A stretch of DNA of 64,000 bases from Mycolicibacter heraklionensis (GCF_019645815.1 NZ_CP080997.1:3848880-3912879), one strand, 5' to 3'; positions 27,039-36,493 are shown, numbered from the stretch's first letter. Numbers and translations are program-made. Notes: generated by a model not told the origin, from the letters alone.

Positions 27039-28862
27039 ATGCCAGAGGACAGCCCAGCCACCGCACGCACCCTGGTGGAACTGCTGCGTCAGCAGGCAGA
27101 CCGCTATCGGGACAAAGTCGCGTTCGTGTTCGCCCCGGATGGCCTGGAGGAACACAGTCAGCTGACCTACGCCGAACTCGACCGCAGCGCGCGGGCGATC
27201 GCGGCGGATCTGCAACAACAGGGAGCGGCGGGACGTCGTGTGCTTGTCGTCTGCCGGCCGGGTCTCGACAGCGTCGCGGCCTACTTCGGCTGCCTGTACG
27301 CCGGCGCGGTTGCCGTGCCGGTGCAGGACCGGCTCGGGCGGTTGACGCTGATCGCCCCCGACGCGCGAGCCGGTTTCGCCCTGGCGGACGCCACCACGCA
27401 AGACAGGGTCAAGGCACAGGTCGACGGTATGACCAGGCGCCCCCTGCGGTGGCTGGCCCCAGAGGATCCCGGCGCGGACCCGGACAGCTGGGAACCGCCA
27501 GACATCGACGGCGACACCACCGCCACCCTGCAATACACCTCCGGCTCTACCAGGGCACCCAAGGGCGTCGTGGTGACGCACGGCAACCTACTGGCGAACC
27601 TGGTTGCGATCCACGAGGCGTGGGGCGGCGACGACCAGAAGGTCGCGGTGTGCTGGCTGCCCCAACACCACGACATGGGCTTGATCGGCGGCATCCTGCA
27701 GAGCGTGTACGTCGGCGGCACCACGGTGCTGATGTCGCCGGCAGGCTTCATCACCCGCCCGATGCGCTGGCTGGAGGCCATGTCCCGATACCGCGCCACC
27801 ATCGCCACCGCACCGAATTTCGCCTACCAGCTGTGCGTCGAACGCAGCACCGCCGAGGAGCGCGCGGCGCTGGACCTGTCGCAATGGTCGACCGCGATGA
27901 ACGGCGCCGAGCCGGTACAGGCCAGCACCCTGCGCGCCTTCGCCGAGGCTTTCGCGCCCGCCGGATTCCGGCCGGAGGCTTTCCTACCGGTGTACGGCTT
28001 GGCCGAGGCCACCCTGCTGGTCTCGGGTGGATCGGACGCCGCCGCGCCGGTAGTCCGACACATCGACCGCAAGGCGCTGGGCGAAGATCGGGTCGTCGAA
28101 ATCACCGACGCCGCCGACGACGATCCCGGTGTCGTGGAGCTGGTGGGGTGCGGTCGCCCCCGAGGCGGTCAGCAGATCGTGATCGCCGACCCGGAGACTC
28201 GCCGGCGCCGCGACGCCGAGCAGATCGGCGAGATCTGGATTTCGGGTCCGTGCGTGGCCCACGGTTACCGGGGCAAACCGGAGGACACCGAGCAGACGTT
28301 CGGCGCATACCTGGCCGAGACCGGCGAAGGGCCCTTCCTGCGCACCGGGGATCTGGGCTTCCTGCGAGAAGGCGAGGTGTTCATCACCGGACGCTGCAAA
28401 GACCTGATCATTCTCCGCGGCAACAACTACTACCCCAACGACATCGAAAAGACGGTGCAGGGCAGCCATCCGGCGCTGCTGTCCGGCCGCGGTGCGGCCT
28501 TCTCGGTGGCGCCGAAACCCGGTGCCGGGGAACAACTCGTGGTGGTACAAGAGGTCCGATCGGCCGGTGACGCCACCGGCGTGCTGGACGCGATCAACGC
28601 GGCTATCGCCCGCCACCACGGAATCGGGCCACACGCCGTCGTCCTGGTTGAGCCGGGCTCGATCCCGACCACCTCCAGCGGCAAGATCCAACGACAGGCC
28701 GCTCGGCAGAAGTTCCTCGACGGAGAGTTCACCGCGCTGGCGCAATGGCGGGCGGCGCAGGACTCCGGCGCCGGTCCCGCTGAGCCCATGGCGGCGGCCC
28801 AGGCCGCCGCCGCAGCCCAGCGGGCGGTGGCGCTGCAGTACTGGAAGGCACGGCAGGGCTGA
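27039..28862 (+). CDS. Fatty-acyl-AMP ligase (FadD-type), paralogue 1
   Basis: A 607-residue ANL-superfamily adenylating enzyme. It shows YTSGSTRAPKGVVVTHGNL (P-loop), CWLPQHHDMGLIGG, APNFAYQLCVERST, VYGLAEATLLVSG, LRTGDLGFL and GRCKDLIILRGNNYYPNDIE. The NYYPNDIE form and LPxHHDMGLIGG are features of fatty-acyl-AMP ligases, which pass acyl-adenylates to polyketide synthases or carriers instead of CoA. No PKS or carrier gene is nearby. It closely resembles the ligase at 41918-43741 (same length, same C-terminal RQG). A dienelactone-hydrolase-like gene follows after 39 bases. Confidence 0.92.
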   Translation: MPEDSPATARTLVELLRQQADRYRDKVAFVFAPDGLEEHSQLTYAELDRSARAIAADLQQQGAAGRRVLVVCRPGLDSVAAYFGCLYAGAVAVPVQDRLGRLTLIAPDARAGFALADATTQDRVKAQVDGMTRRPLRWLAPEDPGADPDSWEPPDIDGDTTATLQYTSGSTRAPKGVVVTHGNLLANLVAIHEAWGGDDQKVAVCWLPQHHDMGLIGGILQSVYVGGTTVLMSPAGFITRPMRWLEAMSRYRATIATAPNFAYQLCVERSTAEERAALDLSQWSTAMNGAEPVQASTLRAFAEAFAPAGFRPEAFLPVYGLAEATLLVSGGSDAAAPVVRHIDRKALGEDRVVEITDAADDDPGVVELVGCGRPRGGQQIVIADPETRRRRDAEQIGEIWISGPCVAHGYRGKPEDTEQTFGAYLAETGEGPFLRTGDLGFLREGEVFITGRCKDLIILRGNNYYPNDIEKTVQGSHPALLSGRGAAFSVAPKPGAGEQLVVVQEVRSAGDATGVLDAINAAIARHHGIGPHAVVLVEPGSIPTTSSGKIQRQAARQKFLDGEFTALAQWRAAQDSGAGPAEPMAAAQAAAAAQRAVALQYWKARQG

Positions 28863-28901
28863 GAGCTCAACGTCCGCTCCGGCGTGCGTTACCGTCATCG
28901 G

Positions 28902-29741
28902 ATGGCCAGCATCAAGCGCCTTTACGCCGCGTTGACCCGACCCGGCCCGCATCGCGTCCTACGCGGGGATCTGGCCTACGCCGGCCTGGCCGGAGTGGTG
29001 TACACCCCACAGTCCGGCTACCGCCTTCCGGCGGTGGCCTTCGGCCACGACTGGCTGACCGGGGCCGATCGCTACGCCGGATTGCTGGAGCACCTGGCTT
29101 CCTGGGGCATCGTGGCGGCGGCGCCCGACACCGGGCGGGGGCTGGCTCCGTCGGTGCTGGACCTGGCCGCTGACCTGGGCCGCGCCCTGGAAATTGCCAC
29201 CGACGTCCGGTTGGGGCCGGGCCGGATCAGCGTCGACCGCGACCGACTCGCGGTGGCCGGTCACGGCTTCGGCGGTTCGGCTGCGGTACTCGCTGCGACC
29301 ACGTTGTCTGTCAAACCCAAAGCGGTGGCAGCAATTTTTCCGACCGTCACCACACCGCCCGCCGAGCAGGCGGCGTTGACGCTGGACGTGCCGGGCGTGG
29401 TGTTCAGCAGCCCCGACGATCCGAAAGCATTGCGTTCCAACGCGATCGAGCTGGCGCATGCGTGGCAGCTTTCCACGCTGCGAGTGATCGGCAAGGTGTC
29501 GCCGGCCGGTTTGCCGCAGGGCCGCCGGCTGACCGGATTCTTCGGCTTGCCGACCTCGGACCGGCGCACCCAGCGGCGGGTGCGGGCCCTGCTGGCCGGA
29601 TACCTGCTGGCGCAACTGGTGGGCGACAAGACCTTCCGAGACTTCGCCAACCCGCAGGTGGCCCTGCCCCGGACCGAGGCACTCGACGCACTGCCGGAGC
29701 CGGTGGGCCCGGAAGAGAAGATCGCCGCGCTGTTCAAGTAG
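28902..29741 (+). CDS. Dienelactone-hydrolase/alpha-beta hydrolase-like protein lacking the usual serine
   Basis: A 279-residue alpha/beta-hydrolase-fold protein with LPAVAFGHDWLTG (oxyanion strand), a nucleophile-elbow region reading VAGHGFGGSAAVLAATT, and VVFSSPDDPKALRS. The elbow would need a nucleophile in GxSxG, yet here it is GHGFGG, with the next serine three residues on; classical triad chemistry is therefore uncertain. The ATG at 28902 starts MASIKRLYAALTRPG; an ATG-like upstream extension to 28884 is weak. Likely co-transcribed with the ligase. A convergent hairpin separates it from gjpA copy 2. Confidence 0.8.
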   Translation: MASIKRLYAALTRPGPHRVLRGDLAYAGLAGVVYTPQSGYRLPAVAFGHDWLTGADRYAGLLEHLASWGIVAAAPDTGRGLAPSVLDLAADLGRALEIATDVRLGPGRISVDRDRLAVAGHGFGGSAAVLAATTLSVKPKAVAAIFPTVTTPPAEQAALTLDVPGVVFSSPDDPKALRSNAIELAHAWQLSTLRVIGKVSPAGLPQGRRLTGFFGLPTSDRRTQRRVRALLAGYLLAQLVGDKTFRDFANPQVALPRTEALDALPEPVGPEEKIAALFK

Positions 29742-29757
29742 CGCGCTGGAAGCGATC

Positions 29758-29787
29758 GCGGCCGCCGGGCGGGAACCCGACGGCCGC
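29758..29787. terminator. Hairpin between convergent hydrolase and gjpA 2
   Basis: GCGGCCG (29758-29764) pairs with CGGCCGC (29781-29787), with an inner GGG/CCC pairing, in the 62-base gap between two convergent stop codons. No U-tract is seen on either strand, as is common for mycobacterial terminators. Confidence 0.5.
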
Positions 29788-29803
29788 AACCGCTGTGGTG
29801 TGT

Positions 29804-30901
29804 CTAGACGTCGGACAACATGTCGCCGATCGGGTCGAGCCCGAAAAGGGGCGGAATCTGCTCGGCGCCCTTGCCATCCCAGTTATCGCCGAGCAGCACC
29901 CCCATGACCTGCGACCACTGCTCCATCGCCGCGATCGGACCGATGGGCACGCTGTCGAGGGTCAGCGTGTCAAGGATCGGGACACCGGTGAGCGTCAGAC
30001 CCAAGCTGTTGAAGATCGACCCGCCCACCGGGTCCACCGTGGTGCCATCGGCAAAGGTGTAGGTGCCCTGGTCGCCGGCCCCGCCCGCGATGCCGGGGCT
30101 CAATAGCCCACCAAACGCAAAGTCGAGCGCGGTGAGCTCCATGCCCTCCGGCAGCAGGCCCGCGTCGTTGATGGTCGGCACCAGCGCATCGAGATTCAGG
30201 TCGGCGCCGTTGAGGAATCCGTTGACCATATTGGCGGGAATATTGAGTAGATCGTTGAACGCCGCCTCGAAGTCCGGGGTGTCACCGTTCAGCGCATTGG
30301 AGACGTCGGTGACGCTGTTGACCAATGCCACCAGCGGGCTGATAGACGGCCCCAGGGACCCGATCAGCATGGCGCTCAACGGCGACGACAGGAACTGCAG
30401 AATGTCGGTCACCTGATCGGGGTCGATCCCGGAGTCTTCGGGCAGGAAGCCGGGCAACAGGCTGACCATGAGGCCGCGCAACCCGTCGAGGGTATGCGGG
30501 GTCACCGCATCCCAGATGGCCTTGCCGGCGTCCTCGGACGTGTCGACGTTCAGCGTCAGCGCCGACCCGAGCATCTGGAAGTTGCCCTGAATCTCAGTGA
30601 GCGCGTCCTGGATGGTCTTGGTGCCGTCGGAGACCTCCCCCCAGAGGGCTTGCTGGTTGACGATGAACTGCTGCAGCCCCACTTCGGGGGCGATCAGGAA
30701 GTTGTTGGCGAGCTGCGTGGCATTGGCGGACGCGGTGTTGAAGACGTCCTGCCAGGCGCCGAAGAAGCCCTCGCCGGCGGTGAGCCGCAGCGCGGGGGAA
30801 TGCTCGACGGCCGAAGCGGCGACCACGGGAGTGACAGCGATCGTGCTGGCGCCCAGCACCGCTACACCCGCGGTGACGTAGGGACGAAGTGATTGGTGCA
30901 T
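29804..30901 (-). CDS. gjpA: GjpA-family outer-membrane porin-like protein, paralogue 2
   Basis: A 365-residue GjpA paralogue. Starts MHQSLRPYVTAGVAVLGAST with export signal ending near AASA. It has LLNIPANMVNGFLNGADLNL, GLLPEGMELTALDFAFGGLL, GGSIFNSLGLTLTG and IGPIAAMEQWSQVMGVLLGD; the C-terminus ends DPIGDMLSDV. An ATG at 30907 follows GAGGAG directly, with no spacing, while the ATG at 30901 lies 6 bases after it, so 30901 is preferred. This copy has no PGRS gene directly downstream; PGRS 2 ends 410 bases upstream of its start. It is probably monocistronic, with its own promoter in 30902-31251. Confidence 0.85.
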   Translation of the reverse strand: MHQSLRPYVTAGVAVLGASTIAVTPVVAASAVEHSPALRLTAGEGFFGAWQDVFNTASANATQLANNFLIAPEVGLQQFIVNQQALWGEVSDGTKTIQDALTEIQGNFQMLGSALTLNVDTSEDAGKAIWDAVTPHTLDGLRGLMVSLLPGFLPEDSGIDPDQVTDILQFLSSPLSAMLIGSLGPSISPLVALVNSVTDVSNALNGDTPDFEAAFNDLLNIPANMVNGFLNGADLNLDALVPTINDAGLLPEGMELTALDFAFGGLLSPGIAGGAGDQGTYTFADGTTVDPVGGSIFNSLGLTLTGVPILDTLTLDSVPIGPIAAMEQWSQVMGVLLGDNWDGKGAEQIPPLFGLDPIGDMLSDV

Positions 30902-31251
30902 CGACATCTCCTCAAATTTTCAGTGCGCGCCCCTTAGGCGCCATACCAATTCATGCAACATAACTGACATTAGGCTGAGAAACGATGCGAATGTACGGAT
31001 CGAGAAAATTCGCCGAAATCGAGCGGGAGACCCCGGAACTTCGACCTCCTATACACCAATAGTTTCCGGATAACTACAGCTCACACCAGGTTTTCAGCGG
31101 TTCCACACCTATTGACGTGTGCGCAAGATTATATTTTGCGACAGTCCGTCCGTTTTGATGAAAACCCTTCTCCGATGAGGGAATGCTGAGGCTTTTAGTT
31201 TCGAATCCACGGGCTCAGTTGACATTCGCACCCGGGCGTCGCGTCTGCAGG
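30902..31251. other. AT-richer intergenic region upstream of gjpA 2
   Basis: No gene is supported here. The stretch is clearly AT-richer than its surroundings (for example CATGCAACATAACTGACATT near 30954) and should hold the leftward promoter of gjpA 2. CCTAATGTCAGTTATG, read on the minus strand, is comparable to TAAGTTA-containing stretches upstream of copies 3 and 4, but no element can be defined by eye. Confidence 0.5.
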
Positions 31252-31299
31252 AATGGCAACGGCCGCCGAGTCTTTTCAGACTCGGCGGCCGTTGCCATT
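31252..31299 (-). terminator. Perfect 21-bp stem hairpin after PGRS 2
   Basis: Arms 31252-31272 and 31279-31299 are exactly complementary, with the 6-base loop TTTTCA. The stem starts 13 bases after the PGRS 2 stop codon on the minus strand. No T-tract follows, so it would be a stem-only mycobacterial type terminator. It isolates the gjpA3-PGRS2 cassette from gjpA 2. Confidence 0.75.
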
Positions 31300-31311
31300 G
31301 TCGGTTGGCGT

Positions 31312-34300
31312 CTAGCCGGCTGCGCCCGCTGTGCCGTCGGCGCCGGCCGTACCACCGGTTCCATCCGGTGTACCGGTACCAGCCGCGCCGCCGGCGCCAC
31401 CCTTACCGAGTGCCCCGCCGGCGCCGGGAGTTCCGGTGCTCGCGCCACCGGTGCCGCCGTTGCCGCCGTGGCCGCCGTTGGCGCCGTTGCCGCCAGCGGC
31501 CCCATCGGTGCCGGCACCACCGGCTCCACCGACCCCACCGGCTGCACCAGCGCCGCCCTTGCCACCGGCGCTGCCATCGGTGCCCGCGCCACCGGTGCCG
31601 CCATTGCCGCCGGCACCGGCGCTACCACCGTCGCCGGCGGTATGACCGGCGCCGCTCGCCGCACCGCCGGCACCGCCGACGCCGCCCTTGCCGCCGGCAC
31701 CGCCCACACCACCGGCGCCGTTACCGCCGTTGGTGCCAGAGGTGCTCGCGCCGCCGTGTCCACCGGAGCCGGCAACACCGCCGTTGCCGCCGAGCCCGCC
31801 GCTCCCACCGTCCAGGCCGTTGCCGCTGGCGTCGGCGCCACCAGCCCCACCGGCGCCACCGACGCCACCAGTGCCACCAGTGCCACCGGCCCCGCCGGCA
31901 CCGCCGTTACCGGTGCCCGAAGTGCCGCCGTTACCGCCTTGTCCTGCGGCACCACCGTTGCCACCGGTCGTGCCGGTGCCTCCGGCCTCGGTCGTGCCGT
32001 CCGCGCCGGCAGTTCCGGCGACGCCGGCCCCACCGGTGCCACCCCGGCCGCCTGCGCCGCCGTTGCCGTCCAGCGCGCCGGCGCCGGTGTTGCCTGCGGT
32101 TCCGCTGGTGCTGGCGCCGCCATTGCCCGCGGTTCCCGCGGCGCCGCCGGCACCACCGTCACCGCCGGTTCCGCCGGCCAAGCCGTTGCCGGCGTTGTCC
32201 ACGCCGCCGGTCCCGCCGGCACCGCCGGTCCCGCCGTTCCCGCCCTTGCCCGCGGCGCCGCCGTTACCGCCGGTGCCGGTGTTCGAGGTGCCGCCGTTAC
32301 CACCGGTGCCACCCGCTCCACCGGCGGATCCGTTGCCACCGTTGCCGCCAGCCGTGCCGGCCTCGGTGTCGGTGGCGGTCGCGCCGGTTGCACCCGCGGT
32401 ACCGGTGCTACCCGTGCCGCCGACTCCACCGTTGCCGCCGTTGCCACCGTTACCGGCATCCGCCGTGCCACCGTTGCCACCGGTACCGCCGGCGGCGCCC
32501 GCACCGCCAGTGCCACCGTTGCCGCCGTTGCCGCCGTTGACCGCGACGGCGCCGTTACCGCCGTTGCCGCCGGCGCCGCCGATCCCGTTGGCGCCGCCGG
32601 TACCGCCGTTACCGCCGTTACCGGCGTGACTGGGTGCGACCCCGATGTTGTTGGTCGGTACCGCAGTTCCGGCGCTGTTGCCGCCGTTACCACCCGCGCC
32701 GCCGGCCGCACCGGCGCCACCGCTGGCGCCATTGCCGCCGTTGCCGCCACTGGCGGTGCCATTGCCACCGTTACCGCCGGCACCGCCGACACCGACCGCA
32801 CTGCTGCCGCCATTGCCGCCGTTGCCGCCGATGCTTACCCCGGTGGCCGCACCGTTGCCGCCGGCGCCGCCGTCACCGCCGGTGGCGCCGGTACCGGCCG
32901 TGGAGGATGGGCCAGCCCCGCCGTTACCGCCGTTGCCGCCGACGCTGTAGACGGTGCCGGCGGTGAAGTGGTCGCCGTTGACGTCGCGCCAGCCGGTGCC
33001 GGTACCACCGGCACCGCCATCACCGCCGTTGCCGGCGGTTCCCGCGCCGGTCAGGCCGGTACCCCCGCCGCCACCGCCGTTACCACCTTGAGCGTGGTTG
33101 CCGGAGAGCAGGCCGCCGCCGGCGCCCACGGTGCCATTACCGCCGGCGCCGCCGTTACCCCCGGTGCCGCCGACGCCGGAGCCGGGCGTACCACCGGTGC
33201 CGCCGTTACCCCCGTTGCCGCCGAAGGTTTGGATGGTGTCGTCATCGGTGGCACCGTTACCGCCCGCGCCACCCTTGCCACCTGCCCCGGCGGGCCCGCT
33301 GGCTCCGGCCCCGCCGGCACCACCGTTGCCGCCGTTGCCGGCAACACCTTGGACATTGGCAGCGCCGCTGGCGTCACCGCCGCGACCACCGTCACCGCCG
33401 GCGGCGCCTGCGTGGGATCCGGTCGAGGAACCAGCAGCGCCACCGACGCCACCGTTACCACCGTTGGTGACGCCGGCACCACCGGCACCACCGACGCCAC
33501 CGGTGCCACCCGTGCCGTCGCCGGCATTGGCGCCAGCGCCGCCGGCGCCACCGTTGCCGCCCTTGAGACCATCACCGCCGAAACCACCAGCAGCACCGTT
33601 ACCGGCCACACCGCCGCTGGTGCTGCTCATGGGGTCACCGCTGCTGCCGCCGGCACCACCGGCACCGCCATTACCCCCGTTGCCGAGGAAGTTGCCGTCT
33701 TCGTCCTTGAAACCGTTGCCTCCGTTGCCGGCCGCGCCTCCAGCAGCTCCGGTACCGGCGTGGCCCTGCTCCCAGAAGTTGCTGCCGGCCGCGCCACCGG
33801 CACCACCGGCGCCACCGTTGCCACCGTTGACGTGATCGGCGGTGCCGGCAGCGCCGTTACCGCCGGCGCCGGCCTTGCCGCCGTCGCCGCCGTTGCCGAG
33901 GTTGAAGGCGCCGCGTCCGCCGGCACCACCGTTACCGCCGGCGGTGCCGTTGCCGTTGCCGCCGTTGGCGAAGCTGCCGGCCACGCCGTCGCCACCGGCA
34001 CCGCCGACGCCGCCGTTGCCGAAGAGCCAGGCCACCGAGGCGCCACCGTCGCCGCCGTCGCCGCCCACACCGCCGGCGCCGCCGACGCCGCCGTGACCCA
34101 GGCCCCAGGCGCTCGCGCCACCGTCGCCACCGGCAGCGCCGAACCCGCCGGCCCCGCCGTCGCCGCCGTTGCCCAGCCAGCCGAGGGCGTCGCCGCCGTT
34201 GCCGCCGGCTACGCCGTCGACGTCGCTGTTCCAGCCGGCACCACCATCGCCGAACCACAACCCGCCGTCGCCACCGTCGGGGTTGAGCTCCGTGCCGGCT

Positions 34301-34689
34301 GCGCCATTACCGATCAGGTATTGCCCGGACATCTCGTTGATGGCGTTGTTGACCATCGCGCCGAAGTCGCTGTCGATCCAGGCGGTCATGCCCATGTGCA
34401 GCGGGGTGTAGAACCACTGGTCGATGATGCTGATCATGTCGAAGGCAGCGGGATCGAAGGCGGCGATTCCGGGGTCGACGTCCGAGGTCACGTCGGCCGG
34501 GGTGAGCCAACTGAAGTCGAACAGATCCTCAAAGCCGTCGGCTTGGGCATCCGGCGCGCCGGCCAGTGGGGCCACCCCGAACGCCAAGAACGCTGCGACC
34601 GCGCTGCCGGTGCCGACCGCCCGGTGGCCGCGCCGCGCTCCGGCCTGAGCTTCTGAACCCGGCTGACTACCGGTGTGACGACGAGTCAT
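31312..34689 (-). CDS. PE-less PGRS glycine-rich secreted protein 2
   Basis: A 1125-residue protein with a long basic leader (MTRRHTGSQPGSEAQAGARR), a hydrophobic segment (AVAAFLAFGVAPLAGAP) and a likely cut after DAQA. A non-repeat domain (about residues 50-135) includes IIDQWFYTPLHMGMTAWIDS and MSGQYLIGNGAAGTELNPDG, followed by GGLWFGDGGAGW and then PGRS repeats to the C-terminus (GADGTAGAAG). There is no PE domain. The RBS AGGAGAGG lies 8 bases before ATG 34689, in a leader nearly identical to that of PGRS 3. It follows gjpA 3 by 66 bases, so both are likely co-transcribed. A cell-surface role is inferred from the signal and PGRS content. Confidence 0.9.
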   Translation of the reverse strand: MTRRHTGSQPGSEAQAGARRGHRAVGTGSAVAAFLAFGVAPLAGAPDAQADGFEDLFDFSWLTPADVTSDVDPGIAAFDPAAFDMISIIDQWFYTPLHMGMTAWIDSDFGAMVNNAINEMSGQYLIGNGAAGTELNPDGGDGGLWFGDGGAGWNSDVDGVAGGNGGDALGWLGNGGDGGAGGFGAAGGDGGASAWGLGHGGVGGAGGVGGDGGDGGASVAWLFGNGGVGGAGGDGVAGSFANGGNGNGTAGGNGGAGGRGAFNLGNGGDGGKAGAGGNGAAGTADHVNGGNGGAGGAGGAAGSNFWEQGHAGTGAAGGAAGNGGNGFKDEDGNFLGNGGNGGAGGAGGSSGDPMSSTSGGVAGNGAAGGFGGDGLKGGNGGAGGAGANAGDGTGGTGGVGGAGGAGVTNGGNGGVGGAAGSSTGSHAGAAGGDGGRGGDASGAANVQGVAGNGGNGGAGGAGASGPAGAGGKGGAGGNGATDDDTIQTFGGNGGNGGTGGTPGSGVGGTGGNGGAGGNGTVGAGGGLLSGNHAQGGNGGGGGGTGLTGAGTAGNGGDGGAGGTGTGWRDVNGDHFTAGTVYSVGGNGGNGGAGPSSTAGTGATGGDGGAGGNGAATGVSIGGNGGNGGSSAVGVGGAGGNGGNGTASGGNGGNGASGGAGAAGGAGGNGGNSAGTAVPTNNIGVAPSHAGNGGNGGTGGANGIGGAGGNGGNGAVAVNGGNGGNGGTGGAGAAGGTGGNGGTADAGNGGNGGNGGVGGTGSTGTAGATGATATDTEAGTAGGNGGNGSAGGAGGTGGNGGTSNTGTGGNGGAAGKGGNGGTGGAGGTGGVDNAGNGLAGGTGGDGGAGGAAGTAGNGGASTSGTAGNTGAGALDGNGGAGGRGGTGGAGVAGTAGADGTTEAGGTGTTGGNGGAAGQGGNGGTSGTGNGGAGGAGGTGGTGGVGGAGGAGGADASGNGLDGGSGGLGGNGGVAGSGGHGGASTSGTNGGNGAGGVGGAGGKGGVGGAGGAASGAGHTAGDGGSAGAGGNGGTGGAGTDGSAGGKGGAGAAGGVGGAGGAGTDGAAGGNGANGGHGGNGGTGGASTGTPGAGGALGKGGAGGAAGTGTPDGTGGTAGADGTAGAAG

Positions 34690-34755
34690 TGCGAATACCT
34701 CTCCTGATGAAAAGTTCGGCTAGTAGTGGAAGTTGCTGGGGGAAGGGGCGAAGGA

Positions 34756-35943
34756 TCAGCCGGCCAGGCCAAGGTCAGCGAACAGGTCGCCGAAGCTGAA
34801 GCTGTCGGCCATCGCGCTGCCCGCGCCACCGTCGTCGATGCCGCCGTCATCGACGACGTAGCCCTCCGGTGCCGGAATGCTGAAGATGGGGTCCTTGCCA
34901 CTCCACGAACCCCAGCCCAGCTGCGAGCCGATGACCTGGGACAGACCCAGCCAGGCACCGAGGGGCCCGATCGCGTCACTGGGCGCGTGGATGTTGCCGA
35001 CCACCGGGATGCCGGAGATGTCGAAGCCGACGCTGTTGAAGATCGAGCCGCCGGAGGCCGGCGCCTGGCCGATCTCGTTCCCGTCGGCGTCCAGGATGCG
35101 CATCGGGTCGGCAGTGACGTGCCCGCCGGTGCTGAACCACCCGCCGAACGCGAAGTCCAGGTGGGTCATCTCCATGTTGCCCGGGAGTAGGCCCGCATCG
35201 TTGATCGACGGCAACAGACTGTCCAGGTTGAGAGTGGCGCCGTTGAGCGAGGCGTCGAACATGTTCGCCGGGATGTTGATCAGGCCCTGCAGCGCGGTGG
35301 ACGTGTCACCGTCGCGCAGCGCTTCACTGATGTCGTCCCAGCTGTTACCCAAGGCGACCCAGGGCGCGATCCAGGGACTCACCGAGGCGAGCATGAGGGC
35401 GCTCATCGGCGAGCCCAGGAAGTTGATGATCGGGGTGAGCGTCGCGGCCTGATCTTCCGGCAGGAAGCCCGGGACCTGGTTGAAGATGATTTCGTGGCCA
35501 CCGCTCAGGTTGCCCGCCAGGTAGCTGCTGTCCATGGTGTGGCGGATGACGTCGTTGATGGTGTCCTGCGAGGCGCTCATCAACGTGATCGCCGACCACG
35601 CGTTCTTGAGGTCGGTCTGGATCGCGTTCATCATCGCCGGGATGGTCGACGGGTCGTCGGTCATGCTCTGGATGTAGCCGGTCAGGTTGTTCATGGCCTG
35701 GGTGAAACCGATGTTGGGCGCCGCGTCGTAAGAGGCCATCATCCGCGCGATGTTGTCCTGAGCGGTGTTGTAGGCCGCGACGTACGGGTCGGTGAGGTCG
35801 GAGAGGCTGAAGTCGGCGGTCAACGCAAAGTCACGTGCGAGGGCCGTTTGGGTCGACGGCGTCACGCCGGGGGTGACAGCGATCAGGCTTGCGCCCACGA
35901 TCGCGACACCGGCGGTGGCGTAGGGCCGAAGTGCTTGCTGCAT
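34756..35943 (-). CDS. gjpA: GjpA-family outer-membrane porin-like protein, paralogue 3
   Basis: A 395-residue GjpA paralogue with leader MQQALRPYATAGVAIVGASL and likely processing around residue 30-40. Core blocks include LINIPANMFDASLNGATLNL, GLLPGNMEMTHLDFAFGGWF, GGSIFNSVGFDISGIPVVG and IGPLGAWLGLSQVIG. The acidic, glycine-rich tail ends FGDLFADLGLAG. ATG 35943 is preceded by GAGGAG at 8-9 bases; an in-frame TTG at 35946 is less likely. PGRS 2 follows after 66 bases. First gene of one gjpA-PGRS cassette. Confidence 0.88.
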   Translation of the reverse strand: MQQALRPYATAGVAIVGASLIAVTPGVTPSTQTALARDFALTADFSLSDLTDPYVAAYNTAQDNIARMMASYDAAPNIGFTQAMNNLTGYIQSMTDDPSTIPAMMNAIQTDLKNAWSAITLMSASQDTINDVIRHTMDSSYLAGNLSGGHEIIFNQVPGFLPEDQAATLTPIINFLGSPMSALMLASVSPWIAPWVALGNSWDDISEALRDGDTSTALQGLINIPANMFDASLNGATLNLDSLLPSINDAGLLPGNMEMTHLDFAFGGWFSTGGHVTADPMRILDADGNEIGQAPASGGSIFNSVGFDISGIPVVGNIHAPSDAIGPLGAWLGLSQVIGSQLGWGSWSGKDPIFSIPAPEGYVVDDGGIDDGGAGSAMADSFSFGDLFADLGLAG

Positions 35944-36430
35944 CAAAATTTCTCCTCACAACTTGTCGCCGCACCCTGAGGCGCAGGTAGGACCACGGGG
36001 AACATATCTAATATTTAACTTAGAAGCAACCGGGAACGTGAGGCGCCTCAACGGCGGCCCCAAACGTGACCCCTACCTCGGTTCGGCCGCCAATAACCAT
36101 CCATGAACTGCGATTATCTGCCACTTCGTCGCCAAAAGATCCGAATCCCGCCCTCCGGAAGAACCGTTCACGTAAGTAGACTTATCCGACATGCTGTGAA
36201 TGAACTGAGGGATGAGGATTGGGGCGCCACGGACACTCGGACCGGGGGAAATCCTCATAGCCGATAACTTATGTCCGCTTCGCGGCGTGGATTCGTCGGT
36301 GGATTAATGGTTCAGACAGGTGCGCAAGAAGCCCCTGGAGTGGACTCTCCGAGGTCATACCTGGCTCTAAGGCCGGACAAGTCGCGGTGGGACACTCGCG
36401 CTCGCGCGGACGGAATGCCGTACTGACCCC
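35944..36430. other. Intergenic region between PGRS 3 and gjpA 3
   Basis: About 490 bases without a convincing gene. The half next to gjpA 3 is AT-rich (ACATATCTAATATTTAACTT at about 36003-36022) and probably carries the leftward gjpA 3 promoter. A 61-codon minus frame at 36073-36258 has no RBS and no recognisable sequence. The rest shows nothing definable. Confidence 0.5.
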
Positions 36431-36479
36431 AAAAACGACCATGGTCGCCGAGCCCGAAGGGACCCGGCGACCATGGTCG
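36431..36479 (-). terminator. Intrinsic terminator after PGRS 3
   Basis: Arms 36436-36450 (CGACCATGGTCGCCG) and 36465-36479 pair perfectly over 15 bases. AAAAA at 36431-36435 reads as UUUUU directly after the stem in the leftward transcript. It starts 14 bases after the PGRS 3 stop. A classic stem plus U-tract is uncommon in mycobacteria. Confidence 0.85.
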
Positions 36480-36493
36480 CGCTGTGCAGTCGG

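Noticed and set aside
31183..34656. Long plus-strand open frame opposite PGRS 2, and similar frames opposite PGRS 1 and PGRS 3 (Ala/Thr/Val-, Pro- or Arg-rich)
   Set aside because: They are complements of GGC/GCC repeats; composition is monotonous in each frame, there is no RBS, and the minus strand encodes a coherent signal peptide and conserved domain.
36073..36258. 61-codon minus frame between PGRS 3 and gjpA 3
   Set aside because: No RBS, no recognisable sequence and isolated in an AT-rich promoter region.
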